The notes: generated by a model from the sequence alone, not told the origin. Counted from the first letter of the stretch, positions 17,994 to 27,270 are shown. The stretch is 64,000 nt of DNA from JADKAC01 sp964492065 (GCA_964492065.1 CAZBHH010000006.1:71159-135158); one strand, 5' to 3'. Program-made: numbers and translations.

Positions 17994-19337
17994 TTAATTT
18001 TCGGGCGCTAAGTTCTGTTTTCTGTAGCTGTTTAAGAAATCCCGGACGTTGTGAAATGAAATTGTCTTATCGGCAAAATAGGCGAGCGCTTTTTCCACTT
18101 CGGCTTCGGAAGCGCCGAAGTGACTGAGCATATTCGTGAGGTGCATTTTCATATGCCCTTTCTGTATCCCCGATGTGACCAATGCCTTTATAGCGGCAAA
18201 GTTCTGTGCCAAGCCCACACAGGTGATAATTTTCATTAATTCCTTGGCGCCCGGGTTGCCCAAAATTTCAAGAGATCGTTTAGCCAGGGGATGCAGACGG
18301 GTAAGGCCGCCGATAGTTCCTACGGCTAACGGCATCTCCAGCCAGAATGTAAATTTCCCGTTTTCGATGGTGCAATTGCTCAGGCTGCGGTAGCTGCCGC
18401 TGCGACAGGCATAGGCATGACCACAGGCTTCGATGGCCCGGAAATCATTGCCCGTTGCCAGTATCACCGCATCGATACCGTTGAAGATACCTTTGTTATG
18501 CGTAGTGGCACGATACACATCGCTGCAGGCAATATTGACGGCGGTTCTGAATTTTTTCGCAAACTGCATGGCGTCGAGGTTAGCTTCCGGGAATGTGCCG
18601 AGGTCTTTCACATCGCACTCTACCCAGGCTTTTACAAGGCATTCGGGCGTATAGTTGCTCAGGATGCTCATCACTATTTCCACTTTTTTTTCAGCTCCCG
18701 TAAAGTCGGGACAGGCGGCAACTTCTTCGCTGAGACATTCCGCAAATTGTTCCAAAATGGAATTGATGAAATTAGCGCCCATGGCATCGGCGGTTTCAAA
18801 ATCCGCCTTGAGTTGGTAATAACCCGGCTCCATATGATTGCAATCCACCAGTTCCAGCCCTTTCAAACCCCCGCCGCGGGCTTCCATATTTTTTGTCATC
18901 GGCGCCACTTCCGCCTTGAGTATGGGTTCTAACTCCAAATAAAACTGCCGGAGTTTATCGGGTTCTCCCCTCCAGATAAAATGCACATGACCCACTTTGG
19001 TGGTGGAGATCACTTTGGCGTGAAAACCGCCCCGTTCGCTCCAGAATTTTGCGGCGCTCGAAGCGGCGGCAACCACCGAGCTCTCCTCTATCACCATGGG
19101 CACCGCATAGCTGAAACCGTTGATTTTAAAATTGGGCGCTATGCCGTAAGGGAGATAGAAGTTGGTGAGCGTATTTTCGCTAATGCCGTCAAATACTTTT
19201 TGCAATTCCGCATTGGCGTGCATATAACTTGAAAACTCCCTGGCAATATCCAATGGATTGCTCGTCAGGAAGTGCTTCGCCAGCCAGGTAATTTTTTCTG
19301 TTTTGCTTAATTTGGAAAATCCTTTAATCGTGGACAT
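17994..19337 (-). CDS. mvaA: Hydroxymethylglutaryl-CoA reductase, class II type
   Basis: The 447-residue protein resembles class II HMG-CoA reductases. NFYLPYGIAPNFKING and VPMVIEESSVVAAASSAAKF lie in the first 100 residues, and HNKGIFNGIDAVILATGNDFR near 280 carries the catalytic Lys and Asp region. GQ-rich cofactor segments and a C-terminal His-containing helix region (QKGHMKMHL) follow. Although class II enzymes are labelled degradative, operon position with fni, mvaD and two GHMP kinases indicates biosynthetic formation of mevalonate. It lies 51 nt after fni. Confidence 0.93.
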   Translation of the reverse strand: MSTIKGFSKLSKTEKITWLAKHFLTSNPLDIAREFSSYMHANAELQKVFDGISENTLTNFYLPYGIAPNFKINGFSYAVPMVIEESSVVAAASSAAKFWSERGGFHAKVISTTKVGHVHFIWRGEPDKLRQFYLELEPILKAEVAPMTKNMEARGGGLKGLELVDCNHMEPGYYQLKADFETADAMGANFINSILEQFAECLSEEVAACPDFTGAEKKVEIVMSILSNYTPECLVKAWVECDVKDLGTFPEANLDAMQFAKKFRTAVNIACSDVYRATTHNKGIFNGIDAVILATGNDFRAIEACGHAYACRSGSYRSLSNCTIENGKFTFWLEMPLAVGTIGGLTRLHPLAKRSLEILGNPGAKELMKIITCVGLAQNFAAIKALVTSGIQKGHMKMHLTNMLSHFGASEAEVEKALAYFADKTISFHNVRDFLNSYRKQNLAPEN

Positions 19338-19388
19338 TACACTTGGTTACTATTACGTTCAGGACTAAAATAGGCACTACAAAAACAA

Positions 19389-20402
19389 TTATGAACGCAA
19401 GGTTAAATAATTTTTACACAAAGCTAAGCCATCTGCCTGTGTTTTTACATATGCTCTCAACAGGCCAATATCCTCTTTGGCGTATTTCAAGAAGGAAGAA
19501 GCCTGCGCATACACGGCATTGAATCGCAATTTTTGCAAACAATAATACCCGTCCAAAAAACCGGAAATGCCGCCGGAAATGATGTACTCCTTGCACTGCA
19601 CCTTCTCGCCCAGCTCAACGGCGACAGCATTAATAATATCCACCATCTCTTCGGCGGTATGGCCTACTGTTTTCAACATATCATAAACGCCGGCACGTTC
19701 TGCAGTTGACCGCAACAGCTCCATTTTAGAGAAATTAGTTCCACCCAGGGCGCCAAATTCAATTGCAGCGAGCGGCAGTTGCATTAAGGCCGCAATACTG
19801 GCCGGTCCGAAACCCTGGCCTACCTCTTTTACGATCACAGGGTATTCCAGTACATCCAATAAGGCGGCAATCGTCTCTACCGGCGGAGCAGCAATAGTGT
19901 CGCCCTCGGGCTGCAGCCACTCCTGTAACGGGTTTACGTGGAGGATCAAACCGTCGGCACGCAGTGCGTGAATCAGATTTGCGATTAAATCGGTCTTGCC
20001 ATCCCTGAGCAATGCTTCCACCTGTGCAACGCCGAGGTTGATAAACAACGGCAAATCATCGCCGATGACGGGGCGCATATTGAAATCGTCAAAATAGGTA
20101 TTGCTCTCCAGTAAACTGCGGCAAGAGCCCAGTCCCATTCCCATACCGAACTCGGCGCATACCTGTGCCAGGTTGCGGTTAATTTTTCCGGCAAGGGTGG
20201 TGCCGCCGGTCATGCTTCCCACCCAAATGGGCATTTGCAGGTGCTTTCCCAGAAAGGTCGTTTGCAGCCCGCCGGGTTGGGGATGCGCAGCCAGCATCGG
20301 TTCGTAGTTAAACCGCATGTCTTTTTCGATTGCCCGCACCTGGCTTTCAAAGGCTAAGGCAATGTGATCGGCTTTCCTGTTTTCGAGGTTTGTATCTGCC
20401 AA
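19389..20402 (-). CDS. fni: Type 2 isopentenyl-diphosphate delta-isomerase
   Basis: The 337-residue FMN- and NAD(P)H-dependent isomerase interconverts IPP and DMAPP. Motifs are RKADHIALAF at the N-terminus, PIWVGSMTGGT near 75 (FMN site), MGLGSCRSLLES near 100, a HVNPLQEWLQPEGD loop near 155 (Mg/IPP contact), VIVKEVGQGFG near 190 and GALGGTNFSKME near 220. It is the promoter-proximal gene of the mevalonate operon, preceded by a -7-type box at 20424-20431. Confidence 0.95.
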   Translation of the reverse strand: MADTNLENRKADHIALAFESQVRAIEKDMRFNYEPMLAAHPQPGGLQTTFLGKHLQMPIWVGSMTGGTTLAGKINRNLAQVCAEFGMGMGLGSCRSLLESNTYFDDFNMRPVIGDDLPLFINLGVAQVEALLRDGKTDLIANLIHALRADGLILHVNPLQEWLQPEGDTIAAPPVETIAALLDVLEYPVIVKEVGQGFGPASIAALMQLPLAAIEFGALGGTNFSKMELLRSTAERAGVYDMLKTVGHTAEEMVDIINAVAVELGEKVQCKEYIISGGISGFLDGYYCLQKLRFNAVYAQASSFLKYAKEDIGLLRAYVKTQADGLALCKNYLTLRS

Positions 20403-20423
20403 AATGTTGATGTTATTTCAGGG

Positions 20424-20450
20424 CAAAGGTAGTAAACGGGCAGAAGCAAA
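20424..20450 (-). promoter_or_regulatory. Bacteroidota-type promoter of the mevalonate operon
   Basis: On the minus strand TACCTTTG (20424-20431) matches the -7 box TAnnTTTG, with TTTG (20447-20450) 15 nt upstream as a -33 element, shorter than usual spacing. The fni ATG lies 21 nt downstream. Confidence 0.55.
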
Positions 20451-20512
20451 CTTTTTATTCCTGCATAAAAAAATGCTTTGGATAAAAATGCGTTAGTATG
20501 CTCAATCCATTA

Positions 20513-20520
20513 TAATTTTG
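20513..20520 (+). promoter_or_regulatory. -7 promoter box upstream of the M3 peptidase
   Basis: TAATTTTG matches TAnnTTTG exactly and lies 24 nt before the ATG at 20545. A clear -33 TTTG at the right spacing is not visible. It supports the ATG over an upstream in-frame TTG that falls inside the box. Confidence 0.5.
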
Positions 20521-20544
20521 TCGGATATATTTTTTTTGAATCTC

Positions 20545-22251
20545 ATGACATTCACCGAATTTCCCTATCAACGACCGGATTTACAACAAACCGAATCCGC
20601 ACACAACGCTTTGCTCGAACGGCTCAAGTCTGCAGATAGCCCGGAAAACGCCGTTACAGTTATTAAAGAAATTTACGCACTGCAAAACAGGTTTCACAGC
20701 ATGGCGCAGATCTGTGCCATCCGGCATTCCATTGATACGAAGGATGCGTTTTACATTGCCGAACAGGAGTACTTTGACAGCCATATGCCCCACTACGAAA
20801 ACCTGGTAAACCGCTTTTACGCCTGCCTGCTGGAATCCCCGTACCGGGATGCGTTGGAAGCCACTTTTGGCCAGCAATTATTCCGGCTGGCAGGTCTCGC
20901 ATTAAAAATATTTTCACCGGCAATTATCGACGATCTGGTTAAGGAAAACACACTGGCAACCAAATACCAGCAGTTGATGGCATCTGCATCCATACTGTTT
21001 GAAGGCAGGGAGCGCAACCTGTCGGAATTAGTCCCGTTTATGCGATCAGTAAACCGGGACGTCCGCAAGAAAGCCTATGAGGCCCGCTGGGGATTTTTAA
21101 ACGACAATGCAGAAACGCTGGATTCGATATTTGACGAGCTGGTAAAGACCCGCACGGCCATTGCAAAAAAGCTGGGTTATACCGATTTTGTACAATTGGG
21201 ATACGACCGCATGATGCGCACCGATTACGATGCGGCAATGGTTGAGTCGTATCGCATGGCAGTACATCAATTTGTAGTGCCTATTACCAGGAAGTTGCGG
21301 GCAGCGCAAAGGGAACGCTTAGGCCTTGCCTCGCTGATGTACTACGACGAGGCATTGCTGTTTGAAACCGGCAACGCAACGCCCCGGGGCGATGCCCAAT
21401 GGATACTCAACAACGGGCTGCGCATGTATGCGGAATTAGGCGAGGCCACCAATGCCTTTATGCAGTTCATGGTAAAACACCGGCTGATGGACCTCGTCGC
21501 AAAAAAAGGAAAGGCCGGCGGCGGATATTGCACCTATATCTCTGCTCATAAATCGCCATTTATATTCTCGAATTTCAATGGTACGGCTTCGGATATCGAT
21601 GTATTGACACACGAAATCGGGCATGCCTTCCAGGTGTACAGTTGCCGCGACTTCGAAGTAAGTGAATACCATTGGCCGACTTCCGATGCCGCCGAAATTC
21701 ACTCGATGAGCATGGAATACTTTACCTATCCGTGGATGGATTTATTTTTTGAAGATCAAGCGGATAAATACAGGTATGCACACCTGGCAGAAACGATTTT
21801 GTTTTTACCTTACGGCGTGGCCGTTGATGAATTTCAACACGCCGTTTACAGCCATCCGGAATGGACACCTGCCCGTCGCAAGGAAGCGTGGTCGACCATC
21901 GAGAAAAAGTATTTGCCTATGCGCAAATATGAAAATAACCGGTTCCTGGAATCGGGCGGATGGTGGCAGACGCAAGCGCATATTTTCCAGTCGCCGTTTT
22001 ATTATATCGACTATACGCTGGCGCAAATATGCGCTTTCCAGTTCTGGAAAAAAGCACGGGAAAATCACGAAGAGGCATTTGCCGATTACCTGCGTCTGTG
22101 CCGGGCGGGCGGCAGTAAGTCATTTCTCGAATTGGTGGAATTGGCAAAGCTGAAATCGCCCTTTGCACCGGGAGTGATGGAAGAAGTCATGCTGGATGTA
22201 ACACAATGGTTAGAAGCTGTAAATGTAGAAGCATACAATGTACCGACGTAG
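20545..22251 (+). CDS. M3 family oligoendopeptidase
   Basis: From the ATG at 20545 the protein has 568 residues. The zinc site HEIGH begins at residue 356 (HEIGHAFQVYSCRD), with the third ligand Glu about 28 residues on in the SMEYFTYPW segment. This is the M3B oligoendopeptidase F-like pattern of cytosolic oligopeptide hydrolases. There is no signal peptide. The upstream in-frame TTG at 20518 overlaps the -7 box and is unlikely to be used. The YgjP-like gene overlaps its last 14 nt. Confidence 0.93.
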   Translation: MTFTEFPYQRPDLQQTESAHNALLERLKSADSPENAVTVIKEIYALQNRFHSMAQICAIRHSIDTKDAFYIAEQEYFDSHMPHYENLVNRFYACLLESPYRDALEATFGQQLFRLAGLALKIFSPAIIDDLVKENTLATKYQQLMASASILFEGRERNLSELVPFMRSVNRDVRKKAYEARWGFLNDNAETLDSIFDELVKTRTAIAKKLGYTDFVQLGYDRMMRTDYDAAMVESYRMAVHQFVVPITRKLRAAQRERLGLASLMYYDEALLFETGNATPRGDAQWILNNGLRMYAELGEATNAFMQFMVKHRLMDLVAKKGKAGGGYCTYISAHKSPFIFSNFNGTASDIDVLTHEIGHAFQVYSCRDFEVSEYHWPTSDAAEIHSMSMEYFTYPWMDLFFEDQADKYRYAHLAETILFLPYGVAVDEFQHAVYSHPEWTPARRKEAWSTIEKKYLPMRKYENNRFLESGGWWQTQAHIFQSPFYYIDYTLAQICAFQFWKKARENHEEAFADYLRLCRAGGSKSFLELVELAKLKSPFAPGVMEEVMLDVTQWLEAVNVEAYNVPT

Positions 22252-23005
22252 ATCTGTAAGTACAAAATCCATCCTCGACCGGGAAGAGGTAATCACCGTG
22301 TGCGGTCAGAAGTTCAGAGTGTTTGTCTATCTGGAGAAGCGCTATGATTGCCGTGCGGCCATCGGCGCCAAGGGCATTCACATACGCATCGCCACTTATC
22401 TGAATGCCGCCAGGCGTGAACAGGAGTATCTCACACTGATCAGTTGGGCCAGGAAATATATTATCGAAAATAAACTCTATATCAAGACGCCTCAGTTCAG
22501 GCAGTATAACAACAACGATATTTTCTCCATTGCCGGCCATGACTTTAAAATAAAAATCGAATACCGGGATGCGAAGACGAGTACCGCTCATTTAAAAGAC
22601 GGCGTCATCTACATGCAACTCTCGTATGGTATGAAACCGATAGGTGAAATGCGGCACAAATCTTACCTGGTGGCACGGCTCATCGGCAATGCCTTTACGC
22701 CGATTATCGAACAGCGCTTACATCGGCTGAATGCGGAGCATTTTGGTAAAAAGATAAAACGGGTAACGCTGCGCAACAATGCCACCAATTGGGGAAGTTG
22801 CTCCTACGACGGGCATATCAGCATCTCTTCGCGATTACTGTTTGCGCCGCAGAGCGTGATTGATTACATCCTGATTCACGAGTTAGCCCACCTGGTGGAA
22901 CACAACCATTCCGACAAATTTTGGAGACTGGTGGAATCGGCAATGCCCGACTATCGCAAGGCGGAGCAATGGCTGGAGAAAAACGGCAATCAGTGTATGT
23001 TTTGA
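22238..23005 (+). CDS. YgjP/SprT-like putative metallopeptidase (DUF45)
   Basis: The 255-residue protein has the C-terminal DUF45/YgjP zinc motif: HELAH from residue 214 followed by HNHSDKFW, i.e. HExxH-x5-H. Conserved upstream strands TNWGSCSYDGHISISSRLLF are also present. The family is predicted to be metal-dependent peptidases, often beside restriction genes or as housekeeping genes; no restriction gene is here. It begins within the end of the M3 peptidase gene and is probably co-transcribed with it. Its last 16 nt overlap the convergent MORN-repeat gene. Confidence 0.85.
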   Translation: MYRRRSVSTKSILDREEVITVCGQKFRVFVYLEKRYDCRAAIGAKGIHIRIATYLNAARREQEYLTLISWARKYIIENKLYIKTPQFRQYNNNDIFSIAGHDFKIKIEYRDAKTSTAHLKDGVIYMQLSYGMKPIGEMRHKSYLVARLIGNAFTPIIEQRLHRLNAEHFGKKIKRVTLRNNATNWGSCSYDGHISISSRLLFAPQSVIDYILIHELAHLVEHNHSDKFWRLVESAMPDYRKAEQWLEKNGNQCMF

Positions 23006-23667
23006 TTTTCCGATTCGCCGAGGGTAACCGTCTTGCGGATTTTTCCCTTGGAAAACGACTTTATCTGAATTAATACACCCTCCAGCGAATACACATTGGC
23101 AGTGCCTTCACCGTCGCACAGCGTTCCCGCATCCATGATATTCCCATCCTGATCGTAATAGGCCAGTACTTCCATAAAGCGACCTTTGGCATAGTATGCA
23201 TGCTGCCGCATCTGCCCGTTTGCGTAATAAAAATAAAATGACCCTTCGGGAGTATTCTTGTAATACGTGCCGACAGCCAGTAACTGCCCGCCGGGATACC
23301 ACGCATAGCGCAGCATGGTTTTGCAATGCCTCTTTCCTCCATCGCAGTAAATCTCGTAGTCCAGGGTGCCGTCCATATTATAAAATCGCTGCCATCCGCT
23401 CAATATATTTTCATCTTCCACGGACAAATATCTGGTTACGCTCCATTGCTTATTATAGCTATACTTTTCAAGATACCTGACAGAATCCCCGCCTTCAAAA
23501 GCCATAAATACTTTTTTATAATTATCCGGTAATTTTTCACCGTTTACGAATCTGTATTCCGCTTGTAAAAAATTGTCACCCGGCAATTTATTGTACGGCA
23601 TGGAGTCCATCTGAGCCCGGAGCACACCATGAATCAACAATATCGAAACCAACAAGTAATACTGCAT
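22990..23667 (-). CDS. Secreted MORN-variant (YwqK-like) repeat protein
   Basis: From the ATG at 23667 the protein has 225 residues with a signal peptide (QYYLLVSILLIHGVLRAQ). The body contains several MORN-variant strands of the form YxxxGxxxxxxxY (for example YAWYPGGQLLAVGTYYKNTPEGSFYF is split over such repeats from about 125). These repeats, found in YwqK-type proteins, form beta-hairpin surfaces whose partners are mostly unknown. The same repeat type makes up the N-terminal part of the CHAT protein at 39757-43638. It is convergent with the YgjP-like gene. Function unknown. Confidence 0.7.
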   Translation of the reverse strand: MQYYLLVSILLIHGVLRAQMDSMPYNKLPGDNFLQAEYRFVNGEKLPDNYKKVFMAFEGGDSVRYLEKYSYNKQWSVTRYLSVEDENILSGWQRFYNMDGTLDYEIYCDGGKRHCKTMLRYAWYPGGQLLAVGTYYKNTPEGSFYFYYANGQMRQHAYYAKGRFMEVLAYYDQDGNIMDAGTLCDGEGTANVYSLEGVLIQIKSFSKGKIRKTVTLGESENQNIH

Positions 23668-23693
23668 AATCAAAAGTTACGGAATACGATGGC

Positions 23694-24725
23694 TCAGAAC
23701 CTCGGGCAATCCACCTTGCGGTCGCGGTGCGGTAGCGGGCTCGTATAGGTCAGCGACAATTCCGGACCGCCGAATGAATTGCTCGCATTGCGCAATTTCG
23801 AAATATTTATATCGTAACTCAAGCCTGCCGAAAAGCCCATGTAATCGAAGCGAGCAGCGATGATGGTAGCGTCTGAATTGATGCTGCCCAGGCCATTGCC
23901 CATGCGCTGCCATACGCCCAAAGCAATAGTAGTGGGATTGACATGCCTTTCGTTGAGGTAATATTTTAAACTGGCGCCAAAATTATATTCGCGATGGGGA
24001 CCTTGCTCCAGTATCAAGGCGGAGGGGACAATATCTATTTCGTCGGCTATCGGAATTTGCGCTCCTATATTGCCGGTTATTTTCATGTACAAATCGTCCT
24101 GATCAAAACCGCTGAAGGACATATTGGGCGTATTGACGTGAAAGAAGGCAATGCCCATTACCAGGTTCATACGGTTTTTTGGAACAAACATATACGAAAC
24201 ACCGCCGGAAAGGTCCCAAAACGAAAAGCTGTCGAATCCAATCGTCTCGCCATTGGGCAATGACGGATCGTACTCGTATCCGTTGTACTGACTGCCAAAC
24301 GTGAGCGCCGCATAATTCAGGCTGCGCTGGGCTACTCCGCCCTGAAAACCCACGGATAAATAACTTCTCGAAAACCGCTTGCCCAGGGTTTTGATAAACC
24401 CGAACGAAAGGTTGACCTGCTGGGTTGAAAAATCCGCATCGCCCGCTTTATCCGAAAAAAAGTTTACACCTATGCCGAACAAATCGTCTTTTAAAAAGCG
24501 CTGGCCGAAATTCATATCCACAGAACCTGCATAGGTATTAAACGGCGCAAAAGAATTCCACTGATTGCGGTAGTTTAATACGCCCCGGATATTGCCGTTA
24601 AACAGGCCTGTATTGGCAGGGTTTAATGTAAGCGGCGAAGCGTAGAACTGCGAAAAGTGAATATCCTGCCCTTTCACCGCGATAATCCAACCGATAAATA
24701 AAATGAGAATGTAAATTTTCTTCAT
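23694..24725 (-). CDS. PorP/SprF family type IX secretion outer-membrane protein
   Basis: The start is the ATG at 24725, giving 343 residues with signal peptide MKKIYILILFIGWIIAVKGQ. The N-terminal DIHFSQFYASPLTLNPANTG signature is diagnostic of the PorP/SprF family, followed by beta-barrel strands (for example LSYDINIS and LSLTYTSP at the C-terminus). Members are outer-membrane components or accessories of T9SS and gliding, often paired with one secreted client. Here no large adhesin is adjacent. The longer in-frame start at 24782 would run through the -7 box and is rejected. Confidence 0.92.
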   Translation of the reverse strand: MKKIYILILFIGWIIAVKGQDIHFSQFYASPLTLNPANTGLFNGNIRGVLNYRNQWNSFAPFNTYAGSVDMNFGQRFLKDDLFGIGVNFFSDKAGDADFSTQQVNLSFGFIKTLGKRFSRSYLSVGFQGGVAQRSLNYAALTFGSQYNGYEYDPSLPNGETIGFDSFSFWDLSGGVSYMFVPKNRMNLVMGIAFFHVNTPNMSFSGFDQDDLYMKITGNIGAQIPIADEIDIVPSALILEQGPHREYNFGASLKYYLNERHVNPTTIALGVWQRMGNGLGSINSDATIIAARFDYMGFSAGLSYDINISKLRNASNSFGGPELSLTYTSPLPHRDRKVDCPRF

Positions 24726-24760
24726 TGAATTCCTTTTAGTAGTTGACCGGGTTTCGTATC

Positions 24761-24768
24761 CAAAAGTA
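24761..24768 (-). promoter_or_regulatory. -7 promoter box for the PorP/SprF gene
   Basis: TACTTTTG on the minus strand matches TAnnTTTG, 35 nt upstream of the ATG at 24725. No clear -33 element. Confidence 0.45.
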
Positions 24769-24806
24769 CTAAAAAACCCCATCAGAGGTTGCAGGCGCCG
24801 GAAATG

Positions 24807-24814
24807 TATCTTTG
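24807..24814 (+). promoter_or_regulatory. -7 promoter box for rlmN, very close to its start
   Basis: TATCTTTG matches TAnnTTTG and ends only 6 nt before the ATG at 24821; a TTG at 24789-24791 (15 nt upstream) may serve as -33. The predicted transcript would have almost no leader. Confidence 0.5.
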
Positions 24815-24820
24815 CAGGTG

Positions 24821-25858
24821 ATGCCGGAAACTAAAACAGCAATTCGCAATTTAACGCTTACAGACCTCGAGGAACTGTTTGCCTCCCGGGATCAACCCCG
24901 TTACCGTGCTGCTCAGGTGTATAGCTGGCTCTGGCAAAAATCTGCCCATGGATTTGACGATATGACGGATATTCCAAAATCACTTCGGGAAACACTGGAA
25001 CAAACATTTGCCATTTTCCCGATACGTCCCGACCTGGAGCAGCAAAGTGCCGACGGCACGGTAAAGTGCAGGTTTAAACTCTGCGACGGCCATCTGATTG
25101 AAAGCGTGCTGATTCCCGCCGATGCGAGAATGACCGCCTGCGTTTCCAGCCAGGTGGGATGTAACCTCGGCTGTAAATTTTGCGCTACCGGTTATATGAA
25201 AATGAAGCGCAACCTGGCACACTATGAAATCTACGACCAGGTAGTGGCCATGCAGCAAAAGGCGATGGAAATCCACTCCAAACCGCTGAGCAATATCGTG
25301 TATATGGGTATGGGCGAACCGCTGTTGAACTACAGCAACGTATTGCGATCCATTGAGCGGATAACGGCAGAAAACGGGTTGGCCATGTCGCCGAAACGCA
25401 TCACAGTCAGCACGGCGGGCATAGCTAAAATGATTAAAAGACTGGGGGATGACAATGTAAAATTTAACCTGGCGCTTTCGCTGCATGCGCCGGATGATAT
25501 AAAGCGCAGTGCGCTGATGCCGATTAACGATTCCAATAACCTGGCGGCATTGACGGAAGCCTTAAACTACTTCTATGCAAAAACCGGCAATAAGATTACG
25601 TTTGAATACATTCTGTTTGACGGGATTAATGAAACCATGGAGGATGCAAAAAAACTGGTAGCGCTCTGCCGCCGGGTTCCCGCCAAAGTAAATATCATTG
25701 AGTACAACACCATTGCCCAGGCCTATTTTCAGAAGTCGGCAGAAGAGCAAAGAGAGCGGTTTATCGAATACCTGGAAAAATGCAATATCGTAGCTAAAGT
25801 GCGCCGCAGCCGCGGGAAAGATATTGACGCCGCCTGCGGGCAACTGGCAAATAAGTGA
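24821..25858 (+). CDS. rlmN: 23S rRNA (adenine-2503)-C2 methyltransferase RlmN
   Basis: From the ATG at 24821 the protein has 345 residues. It shows the RlmN/Cfr radical SAM motif CNLGCKFCATG near residue 110, the N-terminal RAAQVYSWLW accessory domain, and MGMGEPLLNY near 165. The second catalytic Cys sits in the C-terminal DIDAACGQL. It methylates A2503 of 23S rRNA and A37 of some tRNAs, affecting fidelity. The in-frame TTG at 24812 falls in the promoter box, so the ATG is preferred. Its stop abuts the convergent nfuA-like gene. Confidence 0.96.
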   Translation: MPETKTAIRNLTLTDLEELFASRDQPRYRAAQVYSWLWQKSAHGFDDMTDIPKSLRETLEQTFAIFPIRPDLEQQSADGTVKCRFKLCDGHLIESVLIPADARMTACVSSQVGCNLGCKFCATGYMKMKRNLAHYEIYDQVVAMQQKAMEIHSKPLSNIVYMGMGEPLLNYSNVLRSIERITAENGLAMSPKRITVSTAGIAKMIKRLGDDNVKFNLALSLHAPDDIKRSALMPINDSNNLAALTEALNYFYAKTGNKITFEYILFDGINETMEDAKKLVALCRRVPAKVNIIEYNTIAQAYFQKSAEEQRERFIEYLEKCNIVAKVRRSRGKDIDAACGQLANK

Positions 25859-26437
25859 TCACATCTCTTCCATCGCCACCACTTCCTTCACCTCGGGAAC
25901 CATGCGCTTTAATAATCCCTCTATTCCCGATTTCAGGGTAATGGTGCTGGAGGGACAACCGCTGCACGAGCCGTGCAACGACAGTGTCACCACACCCGCA
26001 TCATAGGATTGGAAATGAATGGCGCCGCCGTCCATCTCCACTGCCGGCTTTACATATTGATCCAGCATTTGTTTAATTTTTTCAATGACGGCATCGTTCT
26101 CCATCGGCTTGTCCGCTCCCGTGGCCTTGGGTTGCTCACCGACAATCTCCTTGCCCGCAGTAACCCAATTGCGAATGAATTCGCTCACTTTTCCTTTTAT
26201 CTCGAACCATTCCACCTCCATAGTTTTGCGCACCGTAACAAAGTTGTTCATGACAAACACCCCCCTGATAACATCAAACTCGTTGAACAGCGCTTCTGCC
26301 AAAGGGGCATAAGACACATCATCGCCCCTTTCAAAATCGGCGCTCTTTCCGCCTAACAATATCTTGTTAACCACAAATTTTAAACTGTCCGGATTGGGTG
26401 TCGCTTCGGTGTAGATACTGATAATTGCGTTGCTCAT
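25859..26437 (-). CDS. NifU family Fe-S scaffold/carrier protein (Nfu type)
   Basis: The 192-residue protein has an N-terminal Nfu_N domain (residues 1-90, EATPNPDSLKFVVNK) and a C-terminal NifU domain (about 115-192). The latter carries the cluster-binding CxxC in GSCSGCPSSTITLK near residue 165. Such proteins carry [4Fe-4S] clusters to client enzymes; clients here could include RlmN, ArsS and KorAB, but that is inference. A good Bacteroidota-type promoter precedes it. Confidence 0.92.
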   Translation of the reverse strand: MSNAIISIYTEATPNPDSLKFVVNKILLGGKSADFERGDDVSYAPLAEALFNEFDVIRGVFVMNNFVTVRKTMEVEWFEIKGKVSEFIRNWVTAGKEIVGEQPKATGADKPMENDAVIEKIKQMLDQYVKPAVEMDGGAIHFQSYDAGVVTLSLHGSCSGCPSSTITLKSGIEGLLKRMVPEVKEVVAMEEM

Positions 26438-26456
26438 CTCTTGTAATTTAATGTGT

Positions 26457-26485
26457 CAAAGTTAGCTAACACGCCGGATTTGCAA
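26457..26485 (-). promoter_or_regulatory. Bacteroidota-type promoter of the nfu-type gene
   Basis: TAACTTTG (26457-26464, minus strand) is an exact TAnnTTTG box with TTG (26483-26485) 18 nt upstream, the usual spacing. The ATG is 19 nt downstream. One of the best promoter matches in the window. Confidence 0.65.
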
Positions 26486-26562
26486 TAAGTTTAATAACGG
26501 TTATAAAAATGGCCGTCGTGCAGCAAAGCCTCCGGTAATAATTTCCGTCGCATAAAGCGACA

Positions 26563-27270
26563 TCAGTGTTCGGCATGTGCAGCCGCTGCAATACAAATGG
26601 AAACGCCCGGCACCTGCATTAGTTGCCCGCTACATGCCTCCAGGGTTGAACCCGTAGTAATGACATCGTCGATGAGCAACAGGTGTTTGCCGCATAGTGC
26701 ATCGAGATATGCAGGGTTTACTGCAAATTTTTCCCGCACATTATGCCAGCGTTCAATATGGTTTTTTCTCGTCTGGGACTCGGTATAGGCGGTGCGCAAA
26801 ATAGCATCTTCCAGCACAGGAATGTGCATCACCTGTGCAATGCCGTTGCCGATCATCGCACTTTGATTATACCCTCTTTGCTTTTGTTTCAAGGGATGCA
26901 GCGGGACGGGCACAATCAGTTCCACCGCATCATAGGGCGGCGCCATATTGAAAGTTTCACCCATAATCTGCCCGATTACCCGGCCGGCCTCGGCCTGGTA
27001 TTTATACTTGAGGTGGTGCAGTAATTTCTGTATGGGGCCGGACTTATTGAAGTGAAACATTGCCGTGGCGCCCTCAAAGGGAAATTTCCCCATAAAATGT
27101 TTTGCAACGGGATTATCGAAAAAAGTATGATAATCCGTTTTGGGCAACTGCATGCGGCAGGCTAAACAAATACAATCCTCGCCGGCGCTCAACAGGCTAT
27201 CACATGCCAGGCACAGATGCGGATACATGAGATCGATAATCGGCTCAAAGACTTTCAGGGGGAGGTTCAC
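26563..27270 (-). CDS. ComF family phosphoribosyltransferase-like protein
   Basis: The 235-residue protein has the ComF layout. A short N-terminal zinc-ribbon region has two CxxC pairs (YPHLCLACDSLL and CICLACRMQL), followed by a type I phosphoribosyltransferase domain with the PRPP loop LLIDDVITTGSTLEACSGQL near residue 195. ComF proteins assist DNA uptake or single-strand DNA handling in naturally transformable bacteria, but many Bacteroidota homologues have no tested role. It is a single gene between the nfu-type gene and the ABC exporter. Confidence 0.9.
   Translation of the reverse strand: MNLPLKVFEPIIDLMYPHLCLACDSLLSAGEDCICLACRMQLPKTDYHTFFDNPVAKHFMGKFPFEGATAMFHFNKSGPIQKLLHHLKYKYQAEAGRVIGQIMGETFNMAPPYDAVELIVPVPLHPLKQKQRGYNQSAMIGNGIAQVMHIPVLEDAILRTAYTESQTRKNHIERWHNVREKFAVNPAYLDALCGKHLLLIDDVITTGSTLEACSGQLMQVPGVSICIAAAAHAEH

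Noticed and set aside
17621..18127. 168-codon plus-strand ORF
   Set aside because: It is antisense to the GYDIA kinase and HMG-CoA reductase; both have strong motifs in their own frame.
18417..18932. 171-codon plus-strand ORF
   Set aside because: It is antisense to HMG-CoA reductase and matches no protein family.
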